This document shows positions 63,421 through 64,000 of a stretch of DNA of 64,000 nt, piece after piece (the stretch's first letter is position 1; the number at the start of each line of letters is the position of its first letter). This DNA is from Macrocystis pyrifera (taxonomy: Eukaryota; Sar; Phaeophyceae; Laminariales; Laminariaceae). The notes under the pieces are model-generated. The model had not been told where the DNA came from. It worked only from the letters and a program-made list of their open reading frames with translations, and made no database searches. The DNA is taken from assembly GCA_031763025.1 (NCBI GenBank), contig JASSKH010000021.1, forward strand, positions 1,860,001 to 1,924,000, written 5' to 3'. Position numbers and translations under genes: made by a program.

Positions 63421-64000
63421 AGAGGGAGGGACGATGCGCATCGAACACGTGCACGAGACACGTAAGGGCGGTCACCCAGCACGTGCTTCAGATGTCCTAA
63501 AGTTCTCTCAGACGAGAAGGGGGGGGGGTGACAGCTGGTACAACAGATAGATTAGAGGGGATCGGGAGGTGAACCTGTGAATGCCATGCATGGTCGTGGT
63601 CGTGTCGTGCAACCATTGTCCCTCAAATGTGTGTTTCGGGGGGGGGGGACATTGTAAACCAAAGGCAAGAAAGAAAGTGCGACGGGGAACTCCATATGGA
63701 ATAGCTGTAATGCCGGACGGGGGGAGGGGGACCAACAGCAACAGGTTTGGTTTACAGAAGAATGGGTAGAGGCTCTACCCTGGGACGGGCTGCGACATCA
63801 CCGACATCATGGTTGTGAAAGCGAATGGGGGGGGGGGGTGGGCGGCCGGGTAAAAATAGTAAAGGGAGTTGGTTATGCGTGTAGGCGTAGACAGTATGGG
63901 CCTTCTCGTGAAAAACCTGAAATCAGATGTTAGTCTAACATCGTTAGACTGAATCTTATGGGAACCCGAAACCGGAACACAAAACAAGATTTCCCTTCAT
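63421..64000. other. no supported gene
   Basis: G-rich runs and short frames only. A small hairpin, GATGTTAGTCTAACATC, lies near 63926. Confidence 0.45.

Overview
The window is eukaryotic nuclear DNA dominated by repeats. It has no operon-like gene packing, many microsatellites, LTR and non-LTR retrotransposons at several stages of decay, and many small terminal-inverted-repeat elements. Copia-type and chromodomain Ty3-type elements together with dense CTG/CAG, TAG and G-run repeats would suit an alga, perhaps a stramenopile (ochrophyte). That assignment is inference and rests on no marker gene.

Only two host-like genes are supported. One is an intact single-exon reading frame with a C-terminal CCCH zinc finger (35278-36444). 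The other is a NADAR-domain gene, whose family includes N-glycosidases such as YbiA. It starts near 39.5 kb and is cut by a young Ty3/gypsy element (40055-45814). Its frame resumes exactly on the far side of that element and ends at 45922.

Layout. 1-5 kb: an LTR-like block, a decayed Ty3 pol C-terminus (about 1930-2810), a nested perfect hairpin (2827-2889) and a minisatellite. 5.1-13.4 kb: a decayed Copia element whose 3' LTR was hit by a hAT-like element, which itself contains a PIF/Harbinger-like element. This is a three-level nest with target duplications readable at two levels. 13.4-35 kb: largely non-coding, with two further TIR elements, dispersed repeat families and a striking cluster of ACTTCCATGGAAGT palindromes (29.7-30.5 kb). 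35.3-46 kb: the two host genes and the young Ty3 element. 46.3-47.2 kb: a tandem array. 47.6-53.05 kb: a second, heavily decayed Ty3 pol of the same lineage as the fragment near 2 kb. 54.67-54.97 kb: about 300 bases of TAG repeat. 55-64 kb: a fold-back element, the 3' half of a LINE-type reverse transcriptase on the minus strand, five of the six copies of a roughly 110-bp MITE family, an 82-bp satellite, and long G tracts.

The genes do not form a pathway. The window mainly records successive insertions. The clearest biology is the recent retrotransposon disruption of the NADAR gene and the uncharacterised palindromic repeat families. No tRNA, rRNA or CRISPR array was found.
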